Shown: positions 16,208-25,170 of the stretch, piece after piece
Layout: each line of letters opens with the position of its first letter
Numbering within the stretch: the first letter of the stretch is position 1
NCBI GenBank assembly: GCA_016281495.1
Contig: JAEEIU010000043.1
Span: forward strand, 85,504-147,549
Direction of reading: 5' to 3'
DNA: 62,046 nucleotides
From: Treponema sp.
GTDB lineage: Bacteria; Spirochaetota; Spirochaetia; Treponematales; Treponemataceae
Notes under the pieces: model-generated
What the model saw: only the letters and a program-made list of their open reading frames with translations
The model's database searches: none
Told to the model about the DNA's origin: nothing
Program-made: the position numbers and the translations under genes

Positions 16208-17620
16208 ATGAACGAAGACAAATTGCATGATGAATGTGGAGTCGTAGGTATTTATCTGAATGAAAAAACAGATGAGACAAAAGCCGCAAGCATGGCCTAT
16301 TTCTCACTGTATTCCTTGCAGCACAGGGGACAGGACAGTGCAGGAATCGCAGTCAGCGATGGAAATGAAATCAAAATGCACAAAGAGCTTGGAACTTGTG
16401 CGGAAGTCTTTAACAAGGACAACCTTACATCACTTAAAGGCCATATAGCATGTGGTCATGTTCGCTATGCAACACAAGGCAGCATGTCACTGGAAAATGC
16501 ACAGCCCATGCTTCAAAAATCAAAGCTTGGAGCAATCGCACTCGCACACAACGGACAACTTGTCAATTCAGAACAGCTTCGTGAAATGCTTGAGGATTCA
16601 GGATGCACTTTTCTTTCTTCCAGCGACACGGAGATAATCGTCAAACTGATTGCACGCAGTTACAAAAAGGGACTTGAACGTTCCTTGACAGATACGATTC
16701 AGGTTATCAAGGGAAGTTTTGCCCTTGTTGTCATGACGGAAAAATCTCTTATTGGAGCAAGGGATCCAAACGGAATACGTCCACTTTGTCTTGGTCAGGT
16801 AGAAAACGGATGGATTCTTGCTAGTGAAAGTTGTGCCATCGATGCAGTTAACGGAACCTATATCCGCGACATACATCCGGGTGAAATAGTAATCATTAAC
16901 GAAGACGGTGTCCTTTCTTTTGAATTTGGAGAACATACCTCAAAACAAACCTGTGTTTTTGAATACATTTATTTTGCACGTCCCGACAGCGTAATTGATT
17001 CAATTTCCGTAACAGAAGCACGAGAGAAAATGGGTGAAATACTTGCGGCGGAAAATCCAGTGGCAGCTGATGTTGTAATCGGAGTTCCTGACAGCGGTGT
17101 TGGAGCAGCCTTGGGATATTCAAAAAAGACAGGCATCCCTTATGCAAGCGGAATAATCAAGAACAAATATATCGGCCGCACATTTATTGCACCAACCCAA
17201 AAAGAAAGGGAGAACATGGTTTTTGTAAAGCTTAATGCTGTTCGTTCTGTAGTAAACGGCAAGCGTGTCATTGTCATTGATGATTCAATCGTACGTGGCA
17301 CTACAAGCAAACGTCTTGTTCAGATTTTACGCAGGGCTGGTGCCAAGGAAGTTCATTTCAGAATTTCATCACCACCGGTTAAATATCCATGTTATTTCGG
17401 AATCAACACTCCAACCAGGGCAGAATTGATTTCTAGCAACCACAATGAAGAAGAGATTTGCAAGGAAATTGGAGCGGATTCTCTTAACTTTATTTCCCCG
17501 GAAGGTTTAATGGAAGCTTGCCGTCAATGTAATCCTGAGGAATGCGGTTTTTGCAGGGGATGTTTTACAGGCGAATATCCTATCAGCGTACCCGGAGAGT
17601 TGAACGGAAAACGTCTTTAG
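16208..17620 (+). CDS. purF: Amidophosphoribosyltransferase
   Basis: A 470-residue enzyme of the first purine step (PRPP plus glutamine to phosphoribosylamine). The start at ATG 16208 is chosen over GTG 16196 because GAGGGGAG stands just before it. The N-terminus MNEDKLHDE then CGVVGIY shows a short propeptide with the glutamine-amidotransferase Cys at residue 10, as in the Bacillus type. HRGQDSAGIA and GHVRYATQGS form the glutaminase; VIVIDDSIVRGTTSKR is the PRPP loop. Cysteines in TCVFEYIYFARPDS, YPCYFGINTP and EECGFCRGCFTGEYP match the positions that bind the [4Fe-4S] cluster in Bacillus PurF, pointing to an oxygen-sensitive enzyme. Confidence 0.95.
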   Translation: MNEDKLHDECGVVGIYLNEKTDETKAASMAYFSLYSLQHRGQDSAGIAVSDGNEIKMHKELGTCAEVFNKDNLTSLKGHIACGHVRYATQGSMSLENAQPMLQKSKLGAIALAHNGQLVNSEQLREMLEDSGCTFLSSSDTEIIVKLIARSYKKGLERSLTDTIQVIKGSFALVVMTEKSLIGARDPNGIRPLCLGQVENGWILASESCAIDAVNGTYIRDIHPGEIVIINEDGVLSFEFGEHTSKQTCVFEYIYFARPDSVIDSISVTEAREKMGEILAAENPVAADVVIGVPDSGVGAALGYSKKTGIPYASGIIKNKYIGRTFIAPTQKERENMVFVKLNAVRSVVNGKRVIVIDDSIVRGTTSKRLVQILRRAGAKEVHFRISSPPVKYPCYFGINTPTRAELISSNHNEEEICKEIGADSLNFISPEGLMEACRQCNPEECGFCRGCFTGEYPISVPGELNGKRL

Positions 17621-17623
17621 GTC

Positions 17624-18601
17624 ATGAGCATGGAAGAAACATATATCTTTTTTGACATAGAGAGTTCCAACTGCATTGGTGGCGACGGGCATATCTGTTC
17701 ATTTGGATATGTAATTTGCGACCAGAGTTTTAATGTCCTGGGAAAAGAAGATATAGTAATGAATCCACGTGCCGAGTTTGAGCCCATTTTATTTGACCCC
17801 AAATCCAAATGTTGTCTTGCCTACCCAAAAGAGTATTTTTTGTCTCAACCTGATTTTTCGTTTTATTACGACAGAATAAAGAAGCTCCTGACAGAAAAGA
17901 ACCGGAAAGTGCTTGGATTTGCAGTTGAAAACGACATAGATTTTTTGGTATGTGCATGCAATCATTTTAACCTTGCCCAGTTTGATTTTATGGCCTACGA
18001 TTCACGAATCATAGCAGACAGATTGAACAACGACCACAACGGACTCAGCGCATGGCTTAAATTCTACAACATCGACACAGACAGTTTTACCGCACACAAA
18101 AGCAGTGATGATGCCGAGATGACCATGCTTCTTGTCCAGAAAATGTGTCAGGCAAAAAAAATGAGCCTAAAGGAATTTCTTGCATTTAACTTCAATGCTT
18201 TGCGCTCAGTTGAACAGGACATAGAAAGAAGGAACATCAATGCATTCAAGAAAATTACAGAAGAGCAGATCCGTGAGCTATATTACAAGAAAAACCCTAC
18301 CCCACTAAGTACAAAATTGAATGGCAGATACAAGCTCAACGTATCAAGAAAAAGGGATTTAAATCAAAAGGTCGATTTATTCAGATTGATATATAACCAC
18401 GGTGGAGTCATAGTTGAAAAGCTTGGCCCCAACTGCACTTATGTTATGGAAGATTCGGGACACAAGGCTTCATGGATGGATCTTCCCAAATACAAAAGCG
18501 TTAAATTCATCAGTTTGTCTGATTTATTCAATCAACTTGAACTTGAACCCTGGCCGTTCAAGAAAATGAATTGGAAAGGAATTAAAGAAAATGGGATTTG
18601 A
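17624..18601 (+). CDS. DnaQ-like 3'-5' exonuclease with possible BRCT-like end
   Basis: A 325-residue protein. The first 190 residues show the DEDDh exonuclease pattern: IFFDIESS (Exo I, Asp and Glu), GFAVENDIDFL with a following Asp (Exo II), and AHKSSDDAEMT (Exo III, H-x4-D). After a Lys/Asn-rich linker, about residues 245-315 (KVDLFRLIYNHGGVIVEKLG, CTYVMEDSG, VKFISLSDLFNQLEL) have the strand-helix rhythm and Gly-Gly turn of a BRCT domain, as in some exonuclease-BRCT proteins; this second call is tentative. It follows purF by three bases and overlaps clpS by 11, so it is probably in one long transcript. No ribosome site is obvious; ATG 17630 is an alternative start. Confidence 0.75.
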   Translation: MSMEETYIFFDIESSNCIGGDGHICSFGYVICDQSFNVLGKEDIVMNPRAEFEPILFDPKSKCCLAYPKEYFLSQPDFSFYYDRIKKLLTEKNRKVLGFAVENDIDFLVCACNHFNLAQFDFMAYDSRIIADRLNNDHNGLSAWLKFYNIDTDSFTAHKSSDDAEMTMLLVQKMCQAKKMSLKEFLAFNFNALRSVEQDIERRNINAFKKITEEQIRELYYKKNPTPLSTKLNGRYKLNVSRKRDLNQKVDLFRLIYNHGGVIVEKLGPNCTYVMEDSGHKASWMDLPKYKSVKFISLSDLFNQLELEPWPFKKMNWKGIKENGI

Positions 18602-18902
18602 AAACGAAAGTGATTTCTGGTCTTCTACAATTCAAGAAACAAAAATTCAGCCTCCTGATGATTACAAGGTTCTGCTGATAAACGATGATTACACTACAAA
18701 GGAATTTGTAGTAGAGGTTCTTGAAACCATATTTCACAAGTCAAGTGCAGAAGCTGTCTCCATAATGGAAATGGTTCACAAGACAGGCATGGGAACCGCA
18801 GGAATTTATCCTTATGACATTGCTGTTACAAGATCAAACATGACGATGAACCTTGCACGCAAAGAAGGATTCCCGCTGCAATGCACTGTTGTAAAAGCAT
18901 AA
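18591..18902 (+). CDS. clpS: ATP-dependent Clp protease adaptor
   Basis: A 103-residue ClpS. It has the core YKVLLINDDYTTKEFVVEVL (with the Asn and Asp-Asp that bind N-degron substrates), the helix FHKSSAEAVSIMEMVHKTG and GIYPYDIAVT. The flexible N-terminal 20 residues that insert in ClpA are also present. ClpS delivers proteins with bulky N-terminal residues to ClpA. The start overlaps the exonuclease gene by 11 bases; clpA follows 18 bp later and aat directly after. This is the order expected of an N-end-rule operon. Confidence 0.95.
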   Translation: MGFENESDFWSSTIQETKIQPPDDYKVLLINDDYTTKEFVVEVLETIFHKSSAEAVSIMEMVHKTGMGTAGIYPYDIAVTRSNMTMNLARKEGFPLQCTVVKA

Positions 18903-18920
18903 TTTTTTTGGAAAGATAAA

Positions 18921-21197
18921 ATGGAAATTAACGAGAAATTAAGAAAATGCATAGATTCCTCCTACCAGAATGCCCTTAAGCAGCATCATGAATTCATAAC
19001 GCCGGAACACTTGCTTTTGGCATTGCTTTCTGACATAGAAGTAAACGAAGTCATTACCTCTTGTGATGTTGATCCTGATAAAATCAAGAGTGATGTAAAG
19101 AATTATATCAAAGAAAAAGTAATGGTAATTAAAGATGCGAAAAAACAGCACGAGCCTTTTGTAACTGATGGTTTTAATTCCCTGATTGACTATGCTGCAA
19201 TACAATGTTCCAACGCAGATAAAAAATCAATCGGTACACTGGACATACTTGTGGCCATGCTCTATGTGCCAAACCTCTACTGTACATATTTCCTTAAGAA
19301 AAACGGAATAGAAGAAATGCAGCTCCTTGAGAATGTCTCGATTTTAAGATCAGGCATCCTAAAGGATACAAGTGTTCAAGAAGCAGAAGAAATATCAAAG
19401 AAAACTGAAACAAGACACAAGGAAGACAATTCATTCTTGAAAAAATATGCTACAGACTTAACCCAAAAAGCACGCGAAGGAAAGTTTGACAAACTTGTGG
19501 GACGCGAAAATGAAATAGACAGGACCATTCAGGTTTTATGCCGCAGGACAAAGAACAATCCGCTTCATGTAGGTGACGCAGGTGTTGGCAAAACAGCCAT
19601 CACGGAGGGTCTTGCTCAAATGATTGTTCAGGGAAAGGTGCCTGATTTACTAAAGGATTTTTCCGTTTATTCAATTGACATGGGAACCATTGTTGCAGGC
19701 ACAAAATTCCGCGGAGAATTTGAGGAACGCCTAAAAAAAATTGTTACGGAGATTCAGAAAAAAAAGAAGGCAATTTTATTCATCGATGAAATACACACTC
19801 TCATTGGATCCGGAACCGCAGACCACAGCACACTTGACGGAGCAAACATTTTAAAGCCGCTTTTGGCAGATGACACGGTACGATGCATTGGAAGCACAAC
19901 TTTTGATGAATACACAAGGATTTTTGAAAAAGACCGCGCCCTGTCCAGACGATTCCAAAAGATTGACATAATAGAACCTACACGGGACGAAACGCTCAAG
20001 ATATTAAAGGGAATTGCCCCACGCTACGAATCATATCACAAGGTTAAATACACAGCTGATGCACTTGAGGCAGCCGTTGACCTTTCCATTCAATTCATAA
20101 CAGACAGAAGGCTTCCCGACAAGGCCATAGATTTAATTGACGAGGCAGGCTCATACCTTAAACTTCATTCAAGTGAAAAAACAGTTGATGCAAACGTCAT
20201 AAGGAAAGTGACATCCGCACTTACAAAGATTCCGCTTGAAACATTGACAACTGACGAAAAGGAAAACCTCAAGGATTTGTCAGAAACTTTGAGCTCACAG
20301 GTTTTGGGTCAGGACAAGGCCATCGAAAAACTGTGTACTGCGGTAAAGAAGGCACGTTCAGGATTGGGCAACCCGGACAAACCAGAGGCTTCTTTTTTAT
20401 TTGTTGGTCCAACTGGTGTGGGAAAAACAGAGCTTGCAAAAGTTCTTGCAAAAACCCTGAATGAACCACTCCTTAGGTTTGACATGAGCGAGTATCAGGA
20501 AAAGCATACCGTAAGCCGTTTGATTGGTGCCCCACCGGGATATGTAGGATTTGACGACAGCGGAATCCTGACAAAGGCAGTGCGAAAAGAAAACCATGCA
20601 GTCATTCTGTTTGACGAAATTGAAAAGGCTCACCCCGACATTTACAATGTATTGCTTCAGATATTCGATTACGGAACCCTTACCGACAACCATGGAACAA
20701 AAGCAGATTTCAGGAACTGCATGATCATCATGACAAGCAATGCCGGTGCACGTGACATGGAAAAAGGTGCAGTTGGATTTGCAGGCCTTTCCCAGAATCA
20801 AAACGATGAGGCAACCTTAAAGCATGCGGTGGAAGAACAGTTCACTCCTGAATTCCGCAACAGGCTTGATGCGATAATTCCGTTTGCACATCTTCCTCCT
20901 GCCATAGTTGAAGGAATCGCAAAAAAAGCAGTCAGCAGAATTGCAGAAAGATTAAAGTCAAAAAAGATAAAGCTCAAGGCAGACAAATCCGCGATTCAGT
21001 TAATTGCCGACAAAGGTTACAGCCGGGAATATGGTGCAAGAAATGTTGAGCGTGTTGTTGAAGAAGAAATTGCAAGTCCTCTTGTTGACGAAATATTGTT
21101 TGGAAAACTAAGTTCTGGCGGTAAAGTTACTGTCAGTGCAAAAGACGGAAAAATCGCCTTTGACTTTCACTCCATAAATCAGGATGCAGGAAAATAA
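18921..21197 (+). CDS. clpA: ATP-dependent Clp protease ATP-binding subunit ClpA
   Basis: A 758-residue AAA+ unfoldase, the same length as E. coli ClpA. The double Clp N-domain (residues 1-150) carries the ClpS docking region. Two ATPase modules follow: Walker A GDAGVGKTAITEG with Walker B ILFIDEIHTLIGSG, and GPTGVGKTELAK with VILFDEIEKAHPDI. The second domain ends with the typical RNRLDAIIPFAHL. The middle M-domain of ClpB is absent, supporting ClpA rather than ClpB or ClpC. It works with ClpP (not in the window). Substrates come from ClpS, encoded just upstream. The first ATPase loop has GDAGVGKT where GEPGVGKT is usual, a mild change. Confidence 0.95.
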   Translation: MEINEKLRKCIDSSYQNALKQHHEFITPEHLLLALLSDIEVNEVITSCDVDPDKIKSDVKNYIKEKVMVIKDAKKQHEPFVTDGFNSLIDYAAIQCSNADKKSIGTLDILVAMLYVPNLYCTYFLKKNGIEEMQLLENVSILRSGILKDTSVQEAEEISKKTETRHKEDNSFLKKYATDLTQKAREGKFDKLVGRENEIDRTIQVLCRRTKNNPLHVGDAGVGKTAITEGLAQMIVQGKVPDLLKDFSVYSIDMGTIVAGTKFRGEFEERLKKIVTEIQKKKKAILFIDEIHTLIGSGTADHSTLDGANILKPLLADDTVRCIGSTTFDEYTRIFEKDRALSRRFQKIDIIEPTRDETLKILKGIAPRYESYHKVKYTADALEAAVDLSIQFITDRRLPDKAIDLIDEAGSYLKLHSSEKTVDANVIRKVTSALTKIPLETLTTDEKENLKDLSETLSSQVLGQDKAIEKLCTAVKKARSGLGNPDKPEASFLFVGPTGVGKTELAKVLAKTLNEPLLRFDMSEYQEKHTVSRLIGAPPGYVGFDDSGILTKAVRKENHAVILFDEIEKAHPDIYNVLLQIFDYGTLTDNHGTKADFRNCMIIMTSNAGARDMEKGAVGFAGLSQNQNDEATLKHAVEEQFTPEFRNRLDAIIPFAHLPPAIVEGIAKKAVSRIAERLKSKKIKLKADKSAIQLIADKGYSREYGARNVERVVEEEIASPLVDEILFGKLSSGGKVTVSAKDGKIAFDFHSINQDAGK

Positions 21198-21988
21198 TGG
21201 AGAACAATGAAGACCTGTTCACACTGTACAAAAAGATTCCTCATGATTTCCTAAATCCCGATGTCATTCTTCCCTTTCCACCACCGGGTGTTTTTTTTCC
21301 GGAATATCCTGACATCACGTTTGCAATAGAGACACTTCCGCTTCAGCTTTTGTATTCGGCTTACATGCAGGGATCATTTCCATGGTTCAACGAGGACGAG
21401 GGTGAGCCTGTAATTTTCTACAATCCGCACATAAGGTTTTGCCTGCAGATGGAAAAGCTGCACATTCCCAAAAGCATAGACCGTTTCCTAAAGCACTGTC
21501 CGTATACCTTCACGATGGACAAGGCATTTACTCAAGTTATGGAAGAATGCAGGAATGTCACAAGGAAGGGGCAGGACGGTTCATGGATTGGTCACAAGAT
21601 GATTCATGCATACACGGAGTTTCACAAAAAGGGATATGCACACAGCGTTGAGGCATGGCAGGATGGGGAACTTGTCGGCGGACTTTACGGAGTTTTGATC
21701 GGTTCAGTTTTCTTTGGCGAAAGCATGTTTACCAAAAAGGACAATTCATCCAAGGCGGCATTTACCGTTTTTGCACGGAGCTTTAAGGAATGCGGCGGAA
21801 AAATGATCGACAGTCAGGTATATACGGACAACATCGCCCGTTACGGAGCATCCAACATAAGCAGGACGGCTTTCCTTCATCTGGAAAAGGAACTTCTTTA
21901 CAAGCCACTTGAAAAGGATTTGATAACACAGTTCAATGAAAACGCAAAAAAAACAACCGGACCCACAAGCGCGAATCCGGTCATATAA
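21197..21988 (+). CDS. aat: Leucyl/phenylalanyl-tRNA--protein transferase
   Basis: A 263-residue transferase that adds Leu or Phe to the N-terminus of proteins with basic ends, making them ClpS substrates. Visible motifs: LLYSAYMQGSFPWFNEDEGE (the AYxxGxFPW signature), the WYSP-like VIFYNPHIRF, GSWIGHKMIHAYTEFHKKGY, AHSVEAWQDGELVGGLYGV, GSVFFGESMFTKKDNSSKAA, and IDSQVYTDNIARYGASNISR. It overlaps the clpA stop by one base, so expression is coupled. With clpS and clpA it completes the modification, recognition and unfolding arms of the N-end-rule pathway in one operon. Confidence 0.95.
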   Translation: MENNEDLFTLYKKIPHDFLNPDVILPFPPPGVFFPEYPDITFAIETLPLQLLYSAYMQGSFPWFNEDEGEPVIFYNPHIRFCLQMEKLHIPKSIDRFLKHCPYTFTMDKAFTQVMEECRNVTRKGQDGSWIGHKMIHAYTEFHKKGYAHSVEAWQDGELVGGLYGVLIGSVFFGESMFTKKDNSSKAAFTVFARSFKECGGKMIDSQVYTDNIARYGASNISRTAFLHLEKELLYKPLEKDLITQFNENAKKTTGPTSANPVI

Positions 21989-22002
21989 GCAGAGGGGAAT
22001 TA

Positions 22003-22431
22003 TTACTCGCCCTTCTTGATCGTCATGATGCCACCGATAATCAAACCGTTCTTAGCAAGAGACAAAAGCCAGTGGAAAATGCTTCCGCCCTTTGCAAAAT
22101 CTGTCTTAGCATAAGTTACCAATGCAACTACAGTTACGATGATCCAGATAATCAGTGTTACAATCTTTACTATGTCGTCGAATTTTCCCAAATCCTTGCC
22201 GAATGCCTTGATAAGGAAACATGCTCCACAAAGAATCAAGATGATGCCAAGGATGATACTGCAAATCTCACGTGCACCACTTGGAAGGAAAGAAGCAAGT
22301 GTTCCAACTTCATAAGAAGAAATTGATGCTCCCCACCTTGATGTAATCAAGAAAAGTCCTGTTACGACCAGATAAATTGCAAGGGAAAGCTGAATGATAA
22401 AGATTCCCCATGTCCTCTGCTGTTTAGCCAT
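22003..22431 (-). CDS. Small four-helix membrane protein, unknown function
   Basis: A 142-residue protein starting at ATG 22431 behind a strong AAGGAGGTT; the longer frame upstream would remove that ribosome site from its role. Four hydrophobic segments are visible: IFIIQLSLAIYLVVTGLFLI, ICSIILGIILILCGACFLI, IVKIVTLIIWIIVTVVALV and WLLSLAKNGLIIGGIMTI. It starts with a short basic cytosolic MAKQQRTWG and ends in KKGE. I do not recognise the family, and the neighbours (aat, ychF) give no clue. It converges with aat. Confidence 0.75.
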   Translation of the reverse strand: MAKQQRTWGIFIIQLSLAIYLVVTGLFLITSRWGASISSYEVGTLASFLPSGAREICSIILGIILILCGACFLIKAFGKDLGKFDDIVKIVTLIIWIIVTVVALVTYAKTDFAKGGSIFHWLLSLAKNGLIIGGIMTIKKGE

Positions 22432-22580
22432 TAAACCTCCTTGACCGATTTTGCTCGGTACTCTTTTTTCATTATACCACAGTTTTGTGAATTGGCAAGC
22501 ATTTTGTTTTGTCAAGGCTGTTCCATAAAATGTAAAAATTCACTATAATATTTGTATTATTTGTTTCTGAGGATAATAAC

Positions 22581-23717
22581 ATGAAATTGACTTGTGGTAT
22601 TGTAGGACTCCCTAATGTTGGAAAATCGACTATTTTCAGTGCTTTGACCAAGGCACCAGCTTCTGCCGAAAACTACCCGTTCTGTACGATAGACCCTAAC
22701 ATCGGTGTCGTAGACCTTCCTGATGAAAGGCTTGATTTTATGGCATCCGTATTCAACCCTAAGAAGAAAATCCCAGCCAGTGTTGACTTTGTTGACATTG
22801 CAGGTTTGATAAAGGGAGCAAGCAAGGGTGAAGGTCTTGGAAACCAATTTCTTGCAAACATCCGCGAGACAACAGTAATTGCACACGTAGTACGCTGTTT
22901 TGACAATCCAGACATCCAGCATGTAAGGGACGATGCAAAGACGGACGCTCCAATTGACCCGGAAAGCGACATCCTTACAATCGACTTTGAGCTTGCACAG
23001 GCAGACCTGGATACAATCAACAAAAGACAGGAAAAAATCACAAAGCAAATCCGTGCGTTGGGAAAGGAAGAGGAAAAAAGGCTTGCCCCATACAACAGTG
23101 CAATTGCAAAAATCAAGCCGCTTCTTACCGACGGAAAATGTGCACGCATAGCAGAACTTACAGATGAAGAACGTGAAGCCATATATGACCTGCATCTTCT
23201 TACAATAAAGCCACAGGTTTTTGTCTGCAATATTGACGAAGACACAATCCAGGCTGGAACAAACAACTACGTAGAGACAGTAAAGAAAATTGCCGCCGAA
23301 CAAAAATCAGAGGTTATCGTAATCTGCGGAAAATTTGAATCCGACCTTTCTGATGTAACCGACGAAAACGACAGGCGTGATTTTATGGAAAGCGTAGGCC
23401 TCAAGGAAAGCGGACTTACAGTTCTTTCACGCACAGTATACCACCTTATGGGATTGAGGACATTCTTTACTGGCGGTCCTGATGAATGCCGTGCATGGAC
23501 AATTCATGCAGGCGACAAGGCACCACAGGCAGCGGGTGTAATCCACACTGATTTTGAAAAAGGCTTTATCAAGGCGGAGGCATACACTGTTGATGACCTG
23601 AGGCAGTACGGCACCGAAGCAAAAATCAAGGAAGCCGGAAAATACCGTCAGGAAGGCAAGGAATATGTCGTTCAGGATGGAGACGTTCTGTTCTTTAAGT
23701 TCAACGTTACGAAATAA
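22581..23717 (+). CDS. ychF: Redox-regulated ATPase YchF
   Basis: A 378-residue Obg-like ATPase. The G1 loop GLPNVGKSTIFSAL, CTIDPNIGVVDLPDERLD, VDIAGLIKGASKGEGLGNQF, and VRCFDNPDIQHV are diagnostic; the G4 motif is altered from NKxD to CNIDED, which in this family shifts preference to ATP. The C-terminal TGS-like domain is seen in FFTGGPDECRAWTIHAGDKA and the final YVVQDGDVLFFKFNV. YchF binds ribosomes and affects stress responses in other bacteria. The gene has a consensus TATAAT at 22551 region and a GAGG ribosome site, stands alone, and ends at a strong hairpin. Confidence 0.95.
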   Translation: MKLTCGIVGLPNVGKSTIFSALTKAPASAENYPFCTIDPNIGVVDLPDERLDFMASVFNPKKKIPASVDFVDIAGLIKGASKGEGLGNQFLANIRETTVIAHVVRCFDNPDIQHVRDDAKTDAPIDPESDILTIDFELAQADLDTINKRQEKITKQIRALGKEEEKRLAPYNSAIAKIKPLLTDGKCARIAELTDEEREAIYDLHLLTIKPQVFVCNIDEDTIQAGTNNYVETVKKIAAEQKSEVIVICGKFESDLSDVTDENDRRDFMESVGLKESGLTVLSRTVYHLMGLRTFFTGGPDECRAWTIHAGDKAPQAAGVIHTDFEKGFIKAEAYTVDDLRQYGTEAKIKEAGKYRQEGKEYVVQDGDVLFFKFNVTK

Positions 23718-23727
23718 AAACGGAAAG

Positions 23728-23750
23728 ATTGCCGGATCAAGTCCGGCAAT
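23728..23750. terminator. Nine-base-pair hairpin between convergent genes
   Basis: ATTGCCGGA and TCCGGCAAT form a perfect 9-bp stem with loop TCAAG. No strong T-run follows on the plus strand, so it may be a weak terminator, or a solo copy of the hairpin repeat family seen at 5392-5602, with which it shares the loop and the trailing ATGAC-type end. Confidence 0.6.
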
Positions 23751-23758
23751 GACGTCCC

Positions 23759-24994
23759 TTACAGACCAGACTTTAACGAAAGCATCTGTACAAGAACTCC
23801 CATATATTCAATGAAGTTGGGATAATTGAACAGGTGCAGGAAATAGAAGACCATGCAAAGACATATTCCCGACACTATTATCTTGGTGAACAGATGAATC
23901 CAGTCCATGTCCAGTCCAATTTGAATAAGCACATAGATTATAAAGCACAGGATTACAAAGATGGTGAAATGATTCGGAATGAGCAATGTCAGAGGAATCG
24001 TTGCAATCAAAAGTACGATGGGGAATTTTTTCCCTCCAGGCTTGCAGGAAATCAAAATCACAGACAGCCTGATTAAAATATAGAGGATGAACAGAAGGGC
24101 GAAAAGTGAATTCCGTCTGTACAGGATTGATTCCACTATTGTATGCTGAAGTTCAATATCACCAAGCTTGATGCTGGAAGTAGTATCAAAGCAGAATAGC
24201 AGGGAACCGATTTTGTAAAAGAAATCAGAAATGATGTTATGCGGTTTAAAGGTATTCTGGAAAAGCAGGATGGGCTTTACCGAAATTATCAAACCTGCAA
24301 AGAAAAGAATGTCCGCAATAATGTCACCTACATAACGCATTACATTCTTGAACACAGCCTTTGGTGTTATCTGACGCCTTACCCTTGCAGAAAAATACGA
24401 CTTTACATCAGAGACAGAATGACTTCTTCCGACAGAGATCATCTGCGGTTTGTCCATAGGATCTTCCGGCTCTTCTTTCTCTACCTTTTCTTTTTTATAG
24501 CCTTTTAGCGGTGCCTGGAAAAAATCAAGCAGGCCGTTTGCCACCATGGAGAATGATTCAAGCGGAGACTGCTTTAAGTTGTCATAGGGGAATTTTCCTC
24601 TAGCGGCATATTCAATGAAGATACGGCGCAAAATCGAGGCATCATCTGTTGTTATTGGCTCAAGTTTTATTTGAACACGTCCCATGTCTGTGGAAAACTG
24701 AAGGAATTCAACTGAATGGTTCGTGTGGCTCTGGTTCTCCTTGTGGAGTATGGCAACCTTAAGCCTGCCGCTGTTTTCTGTAAGGATATTTGAAGGAACA
24801 GTTACTTCCTGCTTTCCTGCTGCATTTATGATTGAGGTCGGAAGATTCCAGTAAAACCCCTTGTCGGTGAAGACAAATCCCTTTCTTCTTAAATGTATCC
24901 AAATTCCACAAATTATCTTCTCGTCCGCAGAAATAGCGTACTGTTTCTTGATTATATATTCAGATTGCCCAGAAAACCGAGTCTGCATCAGCAT
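23759..24994 (-). CDS. Membrane protein, unknown function
   Basis: A 411-residue protein. The first 220 residues are soluble and look like a small beta-rich domain (ADEKIICGIWIHLRRKGFVF followed by a Trp-Asn segment) similar in feel to bacterial PH-like modules, then an acidic-basic linker (EKVEKEEPEDPMDK). The second half holds about six hydrophobic segments, including ILFFAGLIISVKPILLF, LFALLFILYILIRLSVILI, FPIVLLIATIPLTLLI and IIVSGICLCMVFYFLHLF. I do not recognise the family. The start follows AAGGACGG. The gene converges with ychF and diverges from ilvE. Confidence 0.65.
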   Translation of the reverse strand: MLMQTRFSGQSEYIIKKQYAISADEKIICGIWIHLRRKGFVFTDKGFYWNLPTSIINAAGKQEVTVPSNILTENSGRLKVAILHKENQSHTNHSVEFLQFSTDMGRVQIKLEPITTDDASILRRIFIEYAARGKFPYDNLKQSPLESFSMVANGLLDFFQAPLKGYKKEKVEKEEPEDPMDKPQMISVGRSHSVSDVKSYFSARVRRQITPKAVFKNVMRYVGDIIADILFFAGLIISVKPILLFQNTFKPHNIISDFFYKIGSLLFCFDTTSSIKLGDIELQHTIVESILYRRNSLFALLFILYILIRLSVILISCKPGGKKFPIVLLIATIPLTLLIPNHFTIFVILCFIIYVLIQIGLDMDWIHLFTKIIVSGICLCMVFYFLHLFNYPNFIEYMGVLVQMLSLKSGL

Positions 24995-25096
24995 GGTATA
25001 TCACCGTCCTTGTTAATAAAACAAAAAATTAAAAAATCCCTTATCATATATCGGCATTTTCATTCAATTAGTAAAGGAATAAAGCGAGTTTTGAAT

Positions 25097-25148
25097 GTGC
25101 AAGATTTATATGCCATATCTTGCACAATACCCTTTTTAGTGATAAAGT
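25097..25148 (+). promoter_or_regulatory. ilvE promoter with palindrome over the 35 box
   Basis: TTGCAC at 25120-25125, 17 bp, TAAAGT at 25143-25148 forms a promoter for ilvE. The inverted repeat GTGCAAGAT (25097-25105) / ATCTTGCAC (25117-25125) ends exactly on the 35 box. This is where a repressor or a class II activator would bind. A reading as a transcription terminator (stem followed by five T) is possible, but would lack a gene to terminate. Confidence 0.5.
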
Positions 25149-25170
25149 AAGATTCTAAGAGGTAATGAAT

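Noticed and set aside
22557..23303. 248-codon minus-strand frame opposite ychF
   Set aside because: It lies wholly inside a certain gene, is rich in Cys and Phe as expected of an antisense shadow, and has no promoter or ribosome site.
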